DNA of 64,000 nucleotides from Burkholderiaceae bacterium (GCA_023954135.1 JAMLIN010000010.1:1-64000); one strand, 5' to 3'; counted from the stretch's first letter, positions 48,032-57,058 are shown. The notes: generated by a model from the sequence alone, not told the origin. Made by a program: numbers and translations.

Positions 48032-48535
48032 ATGAAACGCCGCCACGCCCTCGGCGTCCTGCTCCTCGCGGCCGCCGCCGGCAGCGGCTGCGGTTTCCGG
48101 CTGCGGGAATCCTCGGGGCTCCCATTCGAGACGCTGCACACCACGTTCTCCCGGACCTCCGCCCTCGGCTCGGAGTTCCGGCGGGTGGTGCGCTCCGGAA
48201 GCGGCACCCGGATCGTCGATACGCGTGAAGAGGCCGAGGCGATTCTCGTGGTGCTCTCCGAGAATCGCGAGAAGGAAGCGATCGGATTCTCGACCACCGG
48301 CCGGCCGGTGGAGTACGAGCTGCGGCTGCGCACCGCCTTCCGTGTCGACGACGCGGCCGGCCACAATCTGCTGCCGCGCACCGCGCTGGTCGTACGCCGC
48401 GAGATCAGCGTCGGCGAGATCCAGTTGCTGTCCAAGCAGCTCGAGGAAGAGCGGATCTTCCAGGAGATGCGGTCGGACATGGTCCAGCAGATGGTGAGGC
48501 GACTGGCGACCATCACGCCGCGCGACTCGAAATGA
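48032..48535 (+). CDS. lptE: LPS-assembly lipoprotein LptE
   Basis: 167 residues from the ATG at 48032 (MKRRHALGVLLLAAAAGSGC). The N-terminal signal ends in a lipobox-like GSGC with Cys at 21, then GFRLRES, close to the CGFxLR start typical of the family. LptE plugs the outer-membrane LptD barrel that places LPS on the cell surface. The stop overlaps the start of holA (ATGA). lptE-holA usually follow leuS directly in Burkholderiales, but here the TRAP operon intervenes, so lptE needs its own promoter. Confidence 0.9.
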   Translation: MKRRHALGVLLLAAAAGSGCGFRLRESSGLPFETLHTTFSRTSALGSEFRRVVRSGSGTRIVDTREEAEAILVVLSENREKEAIGFSTTGRPVEYELRLRTAFRVDDAAGHNLLPRTALVVRREISVGEIQLLSKQLEEERIFQEMRSDMVQQMVRRLATITPRDSK

Positions 48536-49563
48536 TGGTCCGGCCCGAAGGGCTCGAGCGCGCCTTGCGCGACGGCCCGCCTATCCTCACCTGGATCCAT
48601 GGCGACGAGCCATTGCTCGTGATCGAGGCGGCCGACCGGGTGCGCGCGGCGGCACGGGCGGCCGGCTGCGAGGAACGCGTCGTGCTGTACGTCGAGCGCG
48701 GCTTCTCGAGCGCCGACCTGGCCGGGCATGCCGGGTCGATGTCGCTGTTCGCGAGCCGACGCCTGATCGAGCTGCGCGTCCCGAACAGCCCGACGCGCGA
48801 GCTCGGCGAAGCGCTCGCCGCCCTGGCCGGCAGTCTCGACGATTCGGTGCGAATACTCGCGACCAGCGGCCCGCTCGACCGCAAGACCGTCAACGGTGCC
48901 TGGTTCAAGGCGCTCGATCCGCACATGCTGCATGTGGCGATCTATCCGATCGACCGGAGCCGGCTCGCCGGCTGGATCGGCGAGCGGCTCGCCGCCCAGG
49001 GGCAACGGGCCGGGCGCGAGACGCTCGAGCTGATCGCCGACCGGGTAGAAGGCAACCTGCTGGCTGCCCACCAGGAGATCCGCAAGCTCGGCCTGCTTTT
49101 CCCGGAAGGGCCGCTCGCCGCCGACGCGGTCCGCGATGCGGTGCTCAACGTGGCCCGCTACGATCCCTACGCCCTGCTCGAGGCGGCGCTGGGCGGCGAC
49201 GTCGACCGCACCCGTCGCAGCCTCGACGGCCTGAAGGCCGAAGGCGCCGCCGAGCCCCTCGTGCTCTTCGCCCTGGCCGACGGCGCCCGCACCCTGGTGC
49301 GCCTGTTCGACGACCAACGCCGCGGCGTCGCACAGACGCAGTCCTTTGCGCAGGCGAGGGTATTCGGCACGCGCACCGCGGCCTATCGCTCGGCGATATC
49401 GCGCCACGACGTCCGTTCGGCCCGCCGCATGCTGCAGGCGGCAGCCCGTGCCGATACAATCGTGAAGGGCGCTCGCCAGGGCGATCCCTGGCAGGCGCTC
49501 GGCGAACTGGCGCTCTCGCTGGCCGGCGCCCCCCTGCTCGACAGCCCCTGCCCCGAGGCCTGA
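48532..49563 (+). CDS. holA: DNA polymerase III subunit delta
   Basis: 343 residues. Delta opens the beta clamp in the clamp-loader complex. The family pattern is present: WIHGDEPLLVIEAADRVR, FSSADLAGHAGSMSLFASRR, the domain with ILATSGPLDRK and the C-terminal collar helices. Overlaps lptE by 4 bp. Ends at TGA immediately before a GC-rich dispersed repeat and proA. Confidence 0.94.
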   Translation: MMVRPEGLERALRDGPPILTWIHGDEPLLVIEAADRVRAAARAAGCEERVVLYVERGFSSADLAGHAGSMSLFASRRLIELRVPNSPTRELGEALAALAGSLDDSVRILATSGPLDRKTVNGAWFKALDPHMLHVAIYPIDRSRLAGWIGERLAAQGQRAGRETLELIADRVEGNLLAAHQEIRKLGLLFPEGPLAADAVRDAVLNVARYDPYALLEAALGGDVDRTRRSLDGLKAEGAAEPLVLFALADGARTLVRLFDDQRRGVAQTQSFAQARVFGTRTAAYRSAISRHDVRSARRMLQAAARADTIVKGARQGDPWQALGELALSLAGAPLLDSPCPEA

Positions 49564-49647
49564 CATGAAACGACCCCCACGCTCGCTATCGCTCGCTGCC
49601 CCCCGAGGGGGCTGTCAGTGGCTTCGGGCGGCCGGGCGCCACTGACA
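49561..49647 (+). repeat. Burkholderiales-type GC-rich repeat plus hairpin before proA
   Basis: From 49572 to 49612 is CCCCCACGCTCGCT-ATC-GCTCGCTGCCC then CCCCGAGGGGG, a kind of repeat seen widely in Burkholderiales genomes. Next to it TGTCAGTGGC (49613-49622) pairs perfectly with GCCACTGACA (49638-49647). TGACATG occurs at both ends (49561-49567 and 49643-49649), as a target-site copy would, and the right copy supplies the proA ATG. It may end the lptE-holA transcript. Confidence 0.7.
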
Positions 49648-50930
49648 TGCACATCGAAGCGCCCGACGTCGGAGCCTACATCGACGCCCTCGGCCGCCGC
49701 GCCCGCGCCGCCAGCCGGCGCATGGCCAGCGCGAGCACCGAAGCGCGCAACGCGGCTCTGCGGGCGACCGCCGCCGCCATCCGCGCCGGCGCCGATACGC
49801 TGCAGGCGGCCAACGAGCGCGACCTCGAGGCGGCCCGAGCCGCCGGCCACGATGCCGCCTTCGTCGACAGGCTCGCGCTCACCGACAAGGTCATCGAATC
49901 GATGGCCGCCGGCCTCGAGCAGATCGCCGAGCTGCCCGATCCGATCGGCGAGATATCCGACCTGCGCTATCGCCCTTCCGGCATCCAGGTGGGCCTGATG
50001 CGGGTACCGCTGGGCGTCGTCGGCATCATCTACGAGTCGCGCCCCAACGTCACGGTCGATGCCGCCGGCCTGTGCATCAAGTCCGGGAACGCGACGATCC
50101 TGCGGGGCGGATCGGAGGCGTTTCACAGCAACCAGGCGCTCGCCGCCCTGGTTCACGAAGGCCTCGACGCGGCCGGCCTGCCCGCCGACGCGGTCCAGGT
50201 CGTCGAGACCACCGATCGCGAAGCCGTCGGCGCCCTGCTGCGCAGCCCGCAGTGGGTCGACGTGATCGTGCCGCGCGGCGGCAAGTCCCTGACGTCGCGC
50301 ATCGCCACGGAATCCCGCGTACCGGTGATCAAGCATCTCGATGGCGTCTGCCATGTCTACGTCGACGACGGCGCCGACCCCGACATGGCCGTCACCATCG
50401 CCGACAACGCCAAGACTCAGCGCTACTCTCCATGCAACACGATGGAGACCCTGCTGGTGGCCGCGTCGATCGCGCCGGAGCTGTTGCCGCGCATCGGCAA
50501 GGTCTTCGCCGCCAAGGGCGTCGAGATGCGCGGCGACGAACGCAGCTGCGAGCTGCTCGGTGCCGCCGGCCTGCCGGCCACCGCGGCCACCGAGGAGGAC
50601 TGGTCGACGGAGTACCTCGCCCCGATCATCTCGATCCGCGTCGTCGCGGGCATCGACGAGGCCATCGACCACATCGGGCGCTACGGATCCGCGCACACCG
50701 ATGCCATCGTCACCCGCGACCACCAGCGCGCGATGCGCTTCCTGCGCGAAGTCGACTCGTCGTCGGTGATGATCAATGCGTCGACCCGTTTTGCCGACGG
50801 ATTCGAGTACGGGCTCGGCGCCGAGATCGGCATCTCGACCGACAAGCTCCATGCGCGCGGGCCGGTCGGCCTCGAGGGCCTGACCTCACGCAAGTACGTC
50901 GTATTCGGCAGCGGCCAGATCCGAAGCTAG
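49647..50930 (+). CDS. proA: Glutamate-5-semialdehyde dehydrogenase (gamma-glutamyl phosphate reductase)
   Basis: 427 residues. NADPH-dependent reduction of gamma-glutamyl phosphate in proline synthesis; proC (58.7 kb) encodes the last step. Seen: [47 protein letters not shown], the catalytic Cys in [16 protein letters not shown] and the end block [11 protein letters not shown]. No ribosome site precedes the ATG: the upstream bases belong to the repeat. TAG stop lies in the first bases of the 164-bp palindrome. Confidence 0.96.
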   Translation: MHIEAPDVGAYIDALGRRARAASRRMASASTEARNAALRATAAAIRAGADTLQAANERDLEAARAAGHDAAFVDRLALTDKVIESMAAGLEQIAELPDPIGEISDLRYRPSGIQVGLMRVPLGVVGIIYESRPNVTVDAAGLCIKSGNATILRGGSEAFHSNQALAALVHEGLDAAGLPADAVQVVETTDREAVGALLRSPQWVDVIVPRGGKSLTSRIATESRVPVIKHLDGVCHVYVDDGADPDMAVTIADNAKTQRYSPCNTMETLLVAASIAPELLPRIGKVFAAKGVEMRGDERSCELLGAAGLPATAATEEDWSTEYLAPIISIRVVAGIDEAIDHIGRYGSAHTDAIVTRDHQRAMRFLREVDSSSVMINASTRFADGFEYGLGAEIGISTDKLHARGPVGLEGLTSRKYVVFGSGQIRS

Positions 50931-51090
50931 TGTCGTGAATCAGAAGTTCGCCGACGAAATCCGCCGAGATGGGCGCCATGCTGCGTTGCAAATCCTCGCG
51001 ATACCTCGGGTATCGCTCCGGTTTGCGCCTTGCCTGACACCCATCTCGACAGATTTCTTTCTTCGCCAAACCTCTGACTCACGACACTAG
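50927..51090. repeat. 164-bp palindromic, CTAG-bounded MITE-like element
   Basis: Starts CTAGTGTCGTGA (50927-50938) and ends TCACGACACTAG (51079-51090), perfect inverted copies; the arms stay complementary with a few mismatches for about 50 bp (GAGATGGG near 50970, CCCATCTC near 51040). The centre has GCGATACC-TCG-GGTATCGC. It occupies exactly the space between the proA stop and the hemJ start. No coding capacity, so it is non-autonomous if mobile, and as RNA it would fold into one long hairpin. Confidence 0.85.
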
Positions 51091-51573
51091 ATGGCCGGCG
51101 CGTACCTCTGGGTGAAGGCGCTGCACATCGTCTTCGTGACGTGCTGGTTCGCGGGCCTCTTCTACTTGCCGCGAATCTTCGTCAATCTCGCGCTCGTGGC
51201 CGAACCCGATGCCGCCCGCGGCCCGGCGGGCGCGACCTCCCCGGCCACGGCTTGCGCCGAGTACCGCCGACTGCTGCTCATGGCCCGCAAGCTCTACCGC
51301 TTCATGACCCCGCTGGCCGTCATCGCCCTCGGCTTCGGGCTGGCGCTCTGGCTGTACTACGGGATCGGGCTGGGCCCCGGCAACGGCTGGATGCACGCCA
51401 AGCTGGCCATCGTGCTGCTGCTGGTGGCCTACCATCTGGCCTGCGGTGCCCTGCTGCGCGCTTTCGAGGCCGGCAGCAACCGGCGCGGCCACCGCTGGTT
51501 CCGCGTCTTCAACGAAGCGCCGGTCCTGGCCCTGTTCGCCGCCGTCATCCTCGTCGTCGTCAAACCGTTCTGA
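51091..51573 (+). CDS. hemJ: CopD/HemJ family membrane protein, probable protoporphyrinogen IX oxidase
   Basis: 160 residues. HemJ oxidises protoporphyrinogen IX to protoporphyrin IX in haem synthesis. Four hydrophobic helices; the N-terminal YLWVKALHIVFVTCWFAGLF (His12 a likely haem or metal ligand) and FYLPRIFVN match HemJ; the MHAKLAIVLLLVAYH block near residue 100 is also conserved. A Pro/Ala-rich insertion of about 20 residues (AEPDAARGPAGATSPATA) lies after helix 1. Its ATG immediately follows the palindromic element, which replaces the usual leader, so no ribosome site is visible. Confidence 0.85.
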   Translation: MAGAYLWVKALHIVFVTCWFAGLFYLPRIFVNLALVAEPDAARGPAGATSPATACAEYRRLLLMARKLYRFMTPLAVIALGFGLALWLYYGIGLGPGNGWMHAKLAIVLLLVAYHLACGALLRAFEAGSNRRGHRWFRVFNEAPVLALFAAVILVVVKPF

Positions 51574-51601
51574 ACAGCCGCAAGGCGCAGGGGAGATTCC
51601 C

Positions 51602-52195
51602 ATGGATCGAATCGAGTACTACTTCGCGCCGCATTCCCCCTGGAGCTACTTCGGCCACCAGCGACTGGCCGCGATCGCCGGACGCCATGGCGCCCGGATC
51701 GAGCTGAAGCCCTGCGACCTGGGGCGGATCTTCGCCGTCACCGGCAGCCTTCCCCTGCCCAAGCGCCCGCCGGCCCGGCAGGCCTACCGGCTGGTCGAGC
51801 TGCGGCGCTGGCGCGACTTCCTCGGTATCGAGCTGAACATCCACCCGGCGCATTTCCCCGTCGACCCGACCGCCGCCTCGCTCGCGATCATCGCGGCGGC
51901 AGCCGCCGATGGCGAACGGGCCGCCTACGATCTTGCGGGACGCCTGATGCGAGCCGTCTGGGCCGAGGAGCGCGACATCGCCGACGAAGCCACTCTCGTG
52001 GCCATCGCCACCGAGGCCGGGCTCGACGCCGACCGGATCCTCGCGGGGCGGGAAGCGGCAGTGCCGACCTACGAGCGCAATACCGAGGACGCCCTCGCCG
52101 CCGGCATGTTCGGCGCACCCTGGTACCAGCTGCGCGGCGAAGGATTCTGGGGCCAGGACCGGCTCGACCTGCTGGATCACACGCTTGGCCGTTGA
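51602..52195 (+). CDS. 2-hydroxychromene-2-carboxylate isomerase family (DsbA/GST kappa fold)
   Basis: 197 residues from the ATG at 51602, after AGGGGAG. The founding enzyme isomerises HCCA in naphthalene breakdown with glutathione. The motif PHSPWSYFGHQRL holds the catalytic Ser; AAVPTYERNTEDALAAGMFG then APWYQLRGEGFWGQDRLDLL matches the C-terminal block. The thioredoxin-type C-x-x-C is absent, so it is not a disulfide oxidoreductase. No naphthalene pathway genes are near, so the true substrate is unknown. Overlaps the following methyltransferase gene by 11 bp. Confidence 0.9.
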   Translation: MDRIEYYFAPHSPWSYFGHQRLAAIAGRHGARIELKPCDLGRIFAVTGSLPLPKRPPARQAYRLVELRRWRDFLGIELNIHPAHFPVDPTAASLAIIAAAAADGERAAYDLAGRLMRAVWAEERDIADEATLVAIATEAGLDADRILAGREAAVPTYERNTEDALAAGMFGAPWYQLRGEGFWGQDRLDLLDHTLGR

Positions 52196-53381
52196 GCGCC
52201 CTCTGCGGGATCCGCGCCGCCCGCCCCTCGCCTTCCACGCCGCCTGCCCGCACGGTCTCGAGGAATCGCTCGCCCGGGAACTGGAAGCCCTCGGCGCGAG
52301 CTGCGTTCCGGCGCGTGGCGGCGTTGCCTTCGAAGGCGATCTCGCCCTGGCCTACCGGGCCAACCTGCGCTCGCGGATCGCCTCGCGCATCCTGCTGCGC
52401 CTGGCCCGCGAGCCGTATCGCAACGAGGACGATCTCTACCGGATCGCGAAGGCCATCGACTGGACGGCCTGGTTCGGCCCCGGCCAGACCCTGCGGGTGG
52501 ATGTCACCGGCAGCCGATCGCCGCTGCGCAGCCTGAACTTCGCCACCCTGCGGATCAAGGACGCGATCGTGGACATGATCCGCGAGCGCACCGGCGATCG
52601 CCCATCGATCGACACCCGCCGGCCGGATGCGCGCGTCTTCGCCCACCTCGACGAGCGCGAGGCCAGCGTCTACCTCGATCTTTCGGGAGAGCCGCTGTTC
52701 AAGCGCGGCTGGCGCCAGCGCGACGACAAGGGAGAAGCGCCGCTCAAGGAGAACCTCGCGGCGGGGCTCCTCGCCCTCGCCGGCTGGCAACCGCAACAAC
52801 CGCTATTCGACCCCTTCTGCGGATCCGGGACGATCCTCATCGAAGCCGCCCAGATCGCGCGAGGCATCGCGCCCGGCCTGTCGCGCCGCTTCGGCTTCGA
52901 GCGCCTGCTGCGATTCGACGAAGCCCTGTGGGCCGACCTGCGAGCGCAAGCCCAGGGCGAGATGCAGGCGGGCCGCGAGGCACGGCCGGCGATATTCGGC
53001 GCCGACATCGACCCGGCCGCGATCGCGCAGGCTCGCGCCAACGCACAGCGCGCCGGCCTGGGCGATGACGCCATCGGGTTCGCGGTGGCCGACTGCCGAC
53101 AGCTCGAGCCGCCCACCGACACGCCGGGAACGATCGTCTGCAATCCGCCCTACGGCGAGCGGATCGATGTCGCGGGGGGCGACTACGACGCGACCATGCT
53201 GGCCCTCGGCCAGCGGCTCAAGGCAGGATTCGGTGGCTGGGAAGCCTGGGTGCTGAGCGGCGACCGGCAGCTGCCGCGCCGCCTGCGGATCCGCGAGAAG
53301 CGCAAGTTCCCGCTATACAACGGCCCTATCGACTGCCGGCTGTTCGGCTTCGAGCTGTTCGCGCCGACCCCGCTCGGATAG
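52185..53381 (+). CDS. THUMP-domain class I SAM-dependent RNA methyltransferase (RlmL N-half type)
   Basis: 398 residues from a TTG at 52185; no in-frame ATG exists near the conserved start, so the exact start is uncertain. THUMP RNA-binding domain (residues 15-165) then an UPF0020 methyltransferase domain with SAM motif DPFCGSGTILIEAA and catalytic NPPYGER. These match the G2445 methyltransferase half of E. coli RlmL (23S rRNA m2G2445), without the second half that makes m7G2069. It overlaps the isomerase gene by 11 bp and is followed by palindromic element copy B. Confidence 0.9.
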   Translation: MAVERPLRDPRRPPLAFHAACPHGLEESLARELEALGASCVPARGGVAFEGDLALAYRANLRSRIASRILLRLAREPYRNEDDLYRIAKAIDWTAWFGPGQTLRVDVTGSRSPLRSLNFATLRIKDAIVDMIRERTGDRPSIDTRRPDARVFAHLDEREASVYLDLSGEPLFKRGWRQRDDKGEAPLKENLAAGLLALAGWQPQQPLFDPFCGSGTILIEAAQIARGIAPGLSRRFGFERLLRFDEALWADLRAQAQGEMQAGREARPAIFGADIDPAAIAQARANAQRAGLGDDAIGFAVADCRQLEPPTDTPGTIVCNPPYGERIDVAGGDYDATMLALGQRLKAGFGGWEAWVLSGDRQLPRRLRIREKRKFPLYNGPIDCRLFGFELFAPTPLG

Positions 53382-53391
53382 GCGCGGTCAC

Positions 53392-53492
53392 CCGGCTTCG
53401 GATTCGGGTGCAGGGCAAGGCGGGGTGCCGCAGACAGTACGGTTGTACGGCAAGGCGCCCCAACGCGGCCATGTGCCCGAATCCGGAGCCGG
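53392..53492 (-). repeat. Palindromic dispersed element, copy B
   Basis: 101 bp on the strand opposite to copy A. Arms CCGGCTTCGGATTCGGG (53392-53408) and CCCGAATCCGGAGCCGG (53476-53492) pair with one G-T wobble. The 67-bp core matches copy A with three differences. It lies between the convergent ends of the methyltransferase and pilU genes, beginning 11 bp after one stop and touching the other, so it is well placed to end transcription from both sides. Confidence 0.85.
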
Positions 53493-54626
53493 CTAGATGA
53501 TGTCCAGGTGCTCGGTGCCGCGGGTCAAATCCTTCGCCGAGCGCTTGCTGTTCAGCTTGATGTTCAGGCGCAGGTCATTGACCGAATCCGCGTTGCGCAG
53601 CGCATCCTCGTAGCCGATCTCGCCCGCCTCGTAGAGGTCGAACAGGGACTGGTCGAAGGTCTGCATCCCGAGCTCGCGGCTCTTCTTCATGATCTCCTTG
53701 ATCGTCCCGACCTCGCCCTTGAAGATCAGGTCGGCGATCAGCGGCGAGTTGAGCATCACCTCGACGGCGGGCACCCGGCCCTGGCCCGTCATCAGCGGAA
53801 TCAGCCGCTGGGACATCACTGCCTTGAGGTTGAGCGACAGGTCCATGAGCAGCTGAGCCCGCCGCTCCTCGGGGAAGAAGTTGACGATCCGGTCGAGCGC
53901 CTGGTTGGCGCTGTTGGCGTGCAGGGTCGCCATGCAGAGGTGCCCGGTCTCGGCGAAGGTGACGGCATGCTCCATCGTCTCGCGATCGCGGATCTCGCCG
54001 ATCATGATGACGTCGGGCGCCTGGCGCAGCGTGTTCTTCAGCGCCACCTCCCAGCCCTCGGTATCCACTCCGATCTCGCGATGCGTGATGATGCAGTTGC
54101 GATGCGGATGGACGAACTCGACCGGGTCCTCGATCGTGATGATGTGCCCGTGGGTCTTCTCGTTGCGATGGCCGATCATGGCGGCGAGCGAGTTCGACTT
54201 GCCCGACCCCGTGCCGCCCACCATGATGATCAGGCCGCGCTTGGTGAGGGCGAGCTCGGCCATGACCGGCGGCAGGCGCAACTGCTCGAAGGTCGGGATC
54301 TCCGACTTGATCGTACGCAGCACGATGCCGACCCGTCCGAGCTGCATGAAGGCGTTGACCCGGAAGCGCCCGATCCCCGTCGGGCTGATCGCGAAGTTGA
54401 CCTCGCGGTGCTCCTCGAACTCGGCCGCCTGGCGGTCGTTCATCAGCGCCCGCGCGAGCTCCACCGTATGCGATGCGGTCAGCGGCACGTTCGAGACCGG
54501 CTGGAGCTTGCCGTCGATCTTGAACGAGGGCGGATACTCCGCGGTCAGGAAGAGGTCCGACCCGTTCTTCTGGCGCATCAGGCGCAGCAGGTCGTGCAGG
54601 AACTTCGAGGCTTGTTCTCTTTCCAT
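53493..54626 (-). CDS. pilU: Type IV pilus retraction-associated ATPase PilU
   Basis: 377 residues. Hexameric cytoplasmic ATPase that helps PilT retract type IV pili. PilT-type N-terminal domain (KNGSDLFLTAEYPPSFKIDG), Walker A GGTGSGKS at about residue 136, the Asp box IITIEDPVEF, Walker B VIMIGEIRD and His box TGHLCMATLHANSANQ. The insert-free C-terminus ending in NIKLNSKRSAKDL fits PilU rather than PilT. Starts 46 bp after pilT ends, in the same direction. Confidence 0.95.
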   Translation of the reverse strand: MEREQASKFLHDLLRLMRQKNGSDLFLTAEYPPSFKIDGKLQPVSNVPLTASHTVELARALMNDRQAAEFEEHREVNFAISPTGIGRFRVNAFMQLGRVGIVLRTIKSEIPTFEQLRLPPVMAELALTKRGLIIMVGGTGSGKSNSLAAMIGHRNEKTHGHIITIEDPVEFVHPHRNCIITHREIGVDTEGWEVALKNTLRQAPDVIMIGEIRDRETMEHAVTFAETGHLCMATLHANSANQALDRIVNFFPEERRAQLLMDLSLNLKAVMSQRLIPLMTGQGRVPAVEVMLNSPLIADLIFKGEVGTIKEIMKKSRELGMQTFDQSLFDLYEAGEIGYEDALRNADSVNDLRLNIKLNSKRSAKDLTRGTEHLDII

Positions 54627-54672
54627 TTCGCGTATCCCTGAGGGTCTCGTCGGCTGGCCGTGGCTTCAGATA

Positions 54673-55716
54673 TCAGCCCGGAAAATTCTCTTTGACCGCC
54701 GCCGCCGAGCGCGCCTCGGACATCGAGATCATGTTCTTGCGGACCAGGTCGGTCAGGCACTGGTCGAGCGTCTGCATGCCGAACTGCGCACCGGTCTGGA
54801 TCGCCGCGTTCATCTGCGCGACCTTGGCCTCGCGGATCAGGTTGCGGATCGCCGGGGTGCCGATCATGATCTCGTGCGCCGCGACCCGGCCATTGCCCTC
54901 CTTGGTCTTCAACAGCGACTGCGAGATCACCGCCCGCAGCGATTCCGAGAGCATCGCCCGGATCATCTCCTTCTCGGCCGCCGGGAACACGTCGACGATC
55001 CGGTCGATCGTCTTGGCCGCCGACGAGGTATGCAGGGTGCCGAACACGAGGTGGCCGGTCTCGGCCGCGGTCATCGCCAGCCGGATCGTCTCGAGGTCGC
55101 GCAGCTCCCCGACCAGGATCACGTCCGGGTCCTCGCGCAGTGCCGATCGCAGCGCGTTGCTGAACGACAGCGTCATCGGGCCGACCTCGCGCTGGTTGAT
55201 CAGGCAGCGCTTGGACTCGTGGACGAATTCGATCGGGTCCTCGACGGTGAGGATGTGACCGTAGTTGTTCTCGTTGATGTGGTTGACCATCGCCGCCAGC
55301 GTGGTCGATTTCCCCGAGCCGGTCGGCCCGGTCACCAGCACCAGCCCGCGCGGCTGGTCGGCGATCTCGGCGAAGATCTTCGGCGCGTTCAGCTCCTCGA
55401 GCGTCAGGATCTTCGAGGGAATCGTCCGCATCACGGCGCCGGCGCCGCGCTGCTGGATGAAGGCGTTGACCCGGAAGCGGGCGAGGCCGGGAATCGCGAA
55501 CGAGAAGTCGCATTCGAGGTTTTCCTCGTACTCCTTGCGCTGCGAATCGTTCATGATGTCGTAGATCATCCCGTGCACGTCCTTGTGCTCCATGGGCGGG
55601 AGATTGATCCGACGCACATCGCCGTGCACCCTGATCATCGGGGGCAGGCCGGCTGAAAGATGGAGGTCAGAAGCCTTGTTCTTGACTGCGAATGTCAGCA
55701 GTTCCGCGATATCCAT
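54673..55716 (-). CDS. pilT: Type IV pilus retraction ATPase PilT
   Basis: 347 residues from the ATG at 55716 (MDIAELLTFAVKNKASDLHL). Main motor of pilus retraction, needed for twitching motility and DNA uptake. Walker A GPTGSGKST at about 130, Asp box LTVEDPIEF, Walker B VILVGELRD, His box TGHLVFGTLHTSSAAKT, and the C-terminal AIRNLIREAK motif needed for retraction in the family. Followed by pilU; yggS is divergent with about 100 bp between, the usual Burkholderiales order. comEA (61.3 kb) is a DNA-uptake partner. Confidence 0.97.
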   Translation of the reverse strand: MDIAELLTFAVKNKASDLHLSAGLPPMIRVHGDVRRINLPPMEHKDVHGMIYDIMNDSQRKEYEENLECDFSFAIPGLARFRVNAFIQQRGAGAVMRTIPSKILTLEELNAPKIFAEIADQPRGLVLVTGPTGSGKSTTLAAMVNHINENNYGHILTVEDPIEFVHESKRCLINQREVGPMTLSFSNALRSALREDPDVILVGELRDLETIRLAMTAAETGHLVFGTLHTSSAAKTIDRIVDVFPAAEKEMIRAMLSESLRAVISQSLLKTKEGNGRVAAHEIMIGTPAIRNLIREAKVAQMNAAIQTGAQFGMQTLDQCLTDLVRKNMISMSEARSAAAVKENFPG

Positions 55717-55818
55717 TGCACGCTTCCCGGTTGATCCCCTCGAAGGGGGTTTGCCGGGCATTCTCTGCCCGCTGCACCCATCCCGGGCGGCTCGGGCGAC
55801 CACTGGCACACAACGGCG

Positions 55819-56547
55819 ATGAACGGGCACGAAAACCCCGTGGCAGCCGCCCGGAGGTCGCTCGAGGCGGTCGGGCGGCGTATCCGGCTCGCCTGCGAGG
55901 AAGCGGGACGCCCGGTCGATGCGGTGAGCCTGCTCGCCGTCGGCAAGACCTTCCCCGCCGAACGGGTGCTGGCGCTGGCCGCCGCCGGGCAGCGGGACTT
56001 CGGCGAGAACTACCTGCAGGAGGCGCTCGAGAAGCAGGATCGCTGCGCCACGCTCGCCTCCGACACCCGCCTGGCCTGGCACTTCATCGGACCGATCCAG
56101 TCGAACAAGACCCGGGCGATCGCCGAGCGCTTCGACTGGGTCCATTCGGTCGACCGGGCACGGATCGCGAGACGCCTTTCCGAGCAGCGCCCGGAAGCGG
56201 CCGAACCCCTGTCGATCTGCCTGCAGGTCAACATCGACGACGAGGACAGCAAGAGCGGCTGCGCACCGCAGGAGCTGCCGGCCCTGGCGGCGGCGGTCGC
56301 GGCGATGCCCCGGCTGCGGCTGCGCGGGCTGATGGCCATCCCGGCACCGCGCAGCGATGCCACCGGGCAGCGCCGAGCCTTCGCCGCGGTGCGCGAGCTC
56401 TACGAACAGCTGCGGGCGGGCGGCTTCGCGCTCGACACCCTGTCGATGGGCATGTCGGCCGACCTCGAGGCCGCCGTCGCCGAAGGCGCCACGATCGTGC
56501 GGATCGGCACGGCCCTCTTCGGCGATCGACCTCCGAAGCCGGATTGA
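55819..56547 (+). CDS. yggS: YggS family pyridoxal phosphate homeostasis protein (PLPBP)
   Basis: 242 residues. Binds PLP without known catalysis and keeps vitamin B6 and amino/keto acid pools balanced. The PLP Lys is Lys43 in SLLAVGKTFPAERV; FGENYLQEALEK, WHFIGPIQSNKTRAI and LSMGMSADLEAAVAEG are family blocks. Divergent from pilT, and its 3' end faces rpsT with a hairpin terminator between. Confidence 0.95.
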   Translation: MNGHENPVAAARRSLEAVGRRIRLACEEAGRPVDAVSLLAVGKTFPAERVLALAAAGQRDFGENYLQEALEKQDRCATLASDTRLAWHFIGPIQSNKTRAIAERFDWVHSVDRARIARRLSEQRPEAAEPLSICLQVNIDDEDSKSGCAPQELPALAAAVAAMPRLRLRGLMAIPAPRSDATGQRRAFAAVRELYEQLRAGGFALDTLSMGMSADLEAAVAEGATIVRIGTALFGDRPPKPD

Positions 56548-56561
56548 AGCAGAGGAAATGC

Positions 56562-56587
56562 AAAAAGGCGCCCACGCGGACGCCTTT
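56562..56587 (-). terminator. Hairpin terminator of rpsT (bidirectional)
   Basis: On the minus strand AAAGGCG-(10 nt)-CGCCTTTTT forms a stem, with the 10-nt inner part adding further pairs; the T-run lies on the minus strand after the stem, as for a Rho-independent terminator of rpsT. Read on the plus strand it could also end the yggS transcript, although with fewer Ts. Confidence 0.75.
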
Positions 56588-56635
56588 CGATTGTTTGCCG
56601 GCCCCGGTTTCCCGAAGCCCGGCAGCGACCAGTGC

Positions 56636-56902
56636 TCAGGCCGCCATGCCCTTGACGGCAGCCGACAGCCGGCTCTTGTAGCGGGATGCGGCGTTCTTGT
56701 GGATCAACTTCTTGTCGGCGATGCGATCGATGATCGCCTGCGAGCGGCGGAAGGTTTCCGTCGCCACGGCCTTGTCGCCGGCGGCGACGGCCTTGCGGAC
56801 CGCCTTGATCGCGGTGCGCAGGGACGAGCGCTGGCTCGAGTTGCTCAGGTTGCGGGCGACCGCCTGGCGGGCGCGCTTGCGAGACGATGCGATATTGGCC
56901 AT
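56636..56902 (-). CDS. rpsT: 30S ribosomal protein S20
   Basis: 88 residues, the usual length, starting [18 protein letters not shown] and ending [18 protein letters not shown]. Primary 16S rRNA-binding protein of the small subunit. Lys/Arg-rich helices throughout. It stands alone, with its own promoter (57009-57038) and terminator (56562-56587). A 5' leader of about 100 nt is implied; in E. coli S20 represses its own translation, but I cannot show that here. Confidence 0.97.
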   Translation of the reverse strand: MANIASSRKRARQAVARNLSNSSQRSSLRTAIKAVRKAVAAGDKAVATETFRRSQAIIDRIADKKLIHKNAASRYKSRLSAAVKGMAA

Positions 56903-57008
56903 TTACTTTCCGTCTTGTCCGGTGCGACGCATGAAACGCCCGGGGAATCATTCCATCCGGGGCCGTGCCCGAACCACCCGGGCAGGCTAGAATTGCGTGA
57001 AGCCTGAA

Positions 57009-57038
57009 ATTATAGCCCGCGACCCGGGAATCCCGCAA
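57009..57038 (-). promoter_or_regulatory. Probable rpsT promoter
   Basis: On the minus strand TATAAT (57014-57009) is a perfect -10; TTGCGG (57038-57033) is a partial -35 with 18-bp spacing. The start of transcription would be about 57002, giving a leader of roughly 100 nt to the rpsT ATG at 56902. It lies within the bases just before the murJ start, so the two genes share this region. Confidence 0.6.
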
Positions 57039-57058
57039 TCACTGGCGCCGGAGATGCG

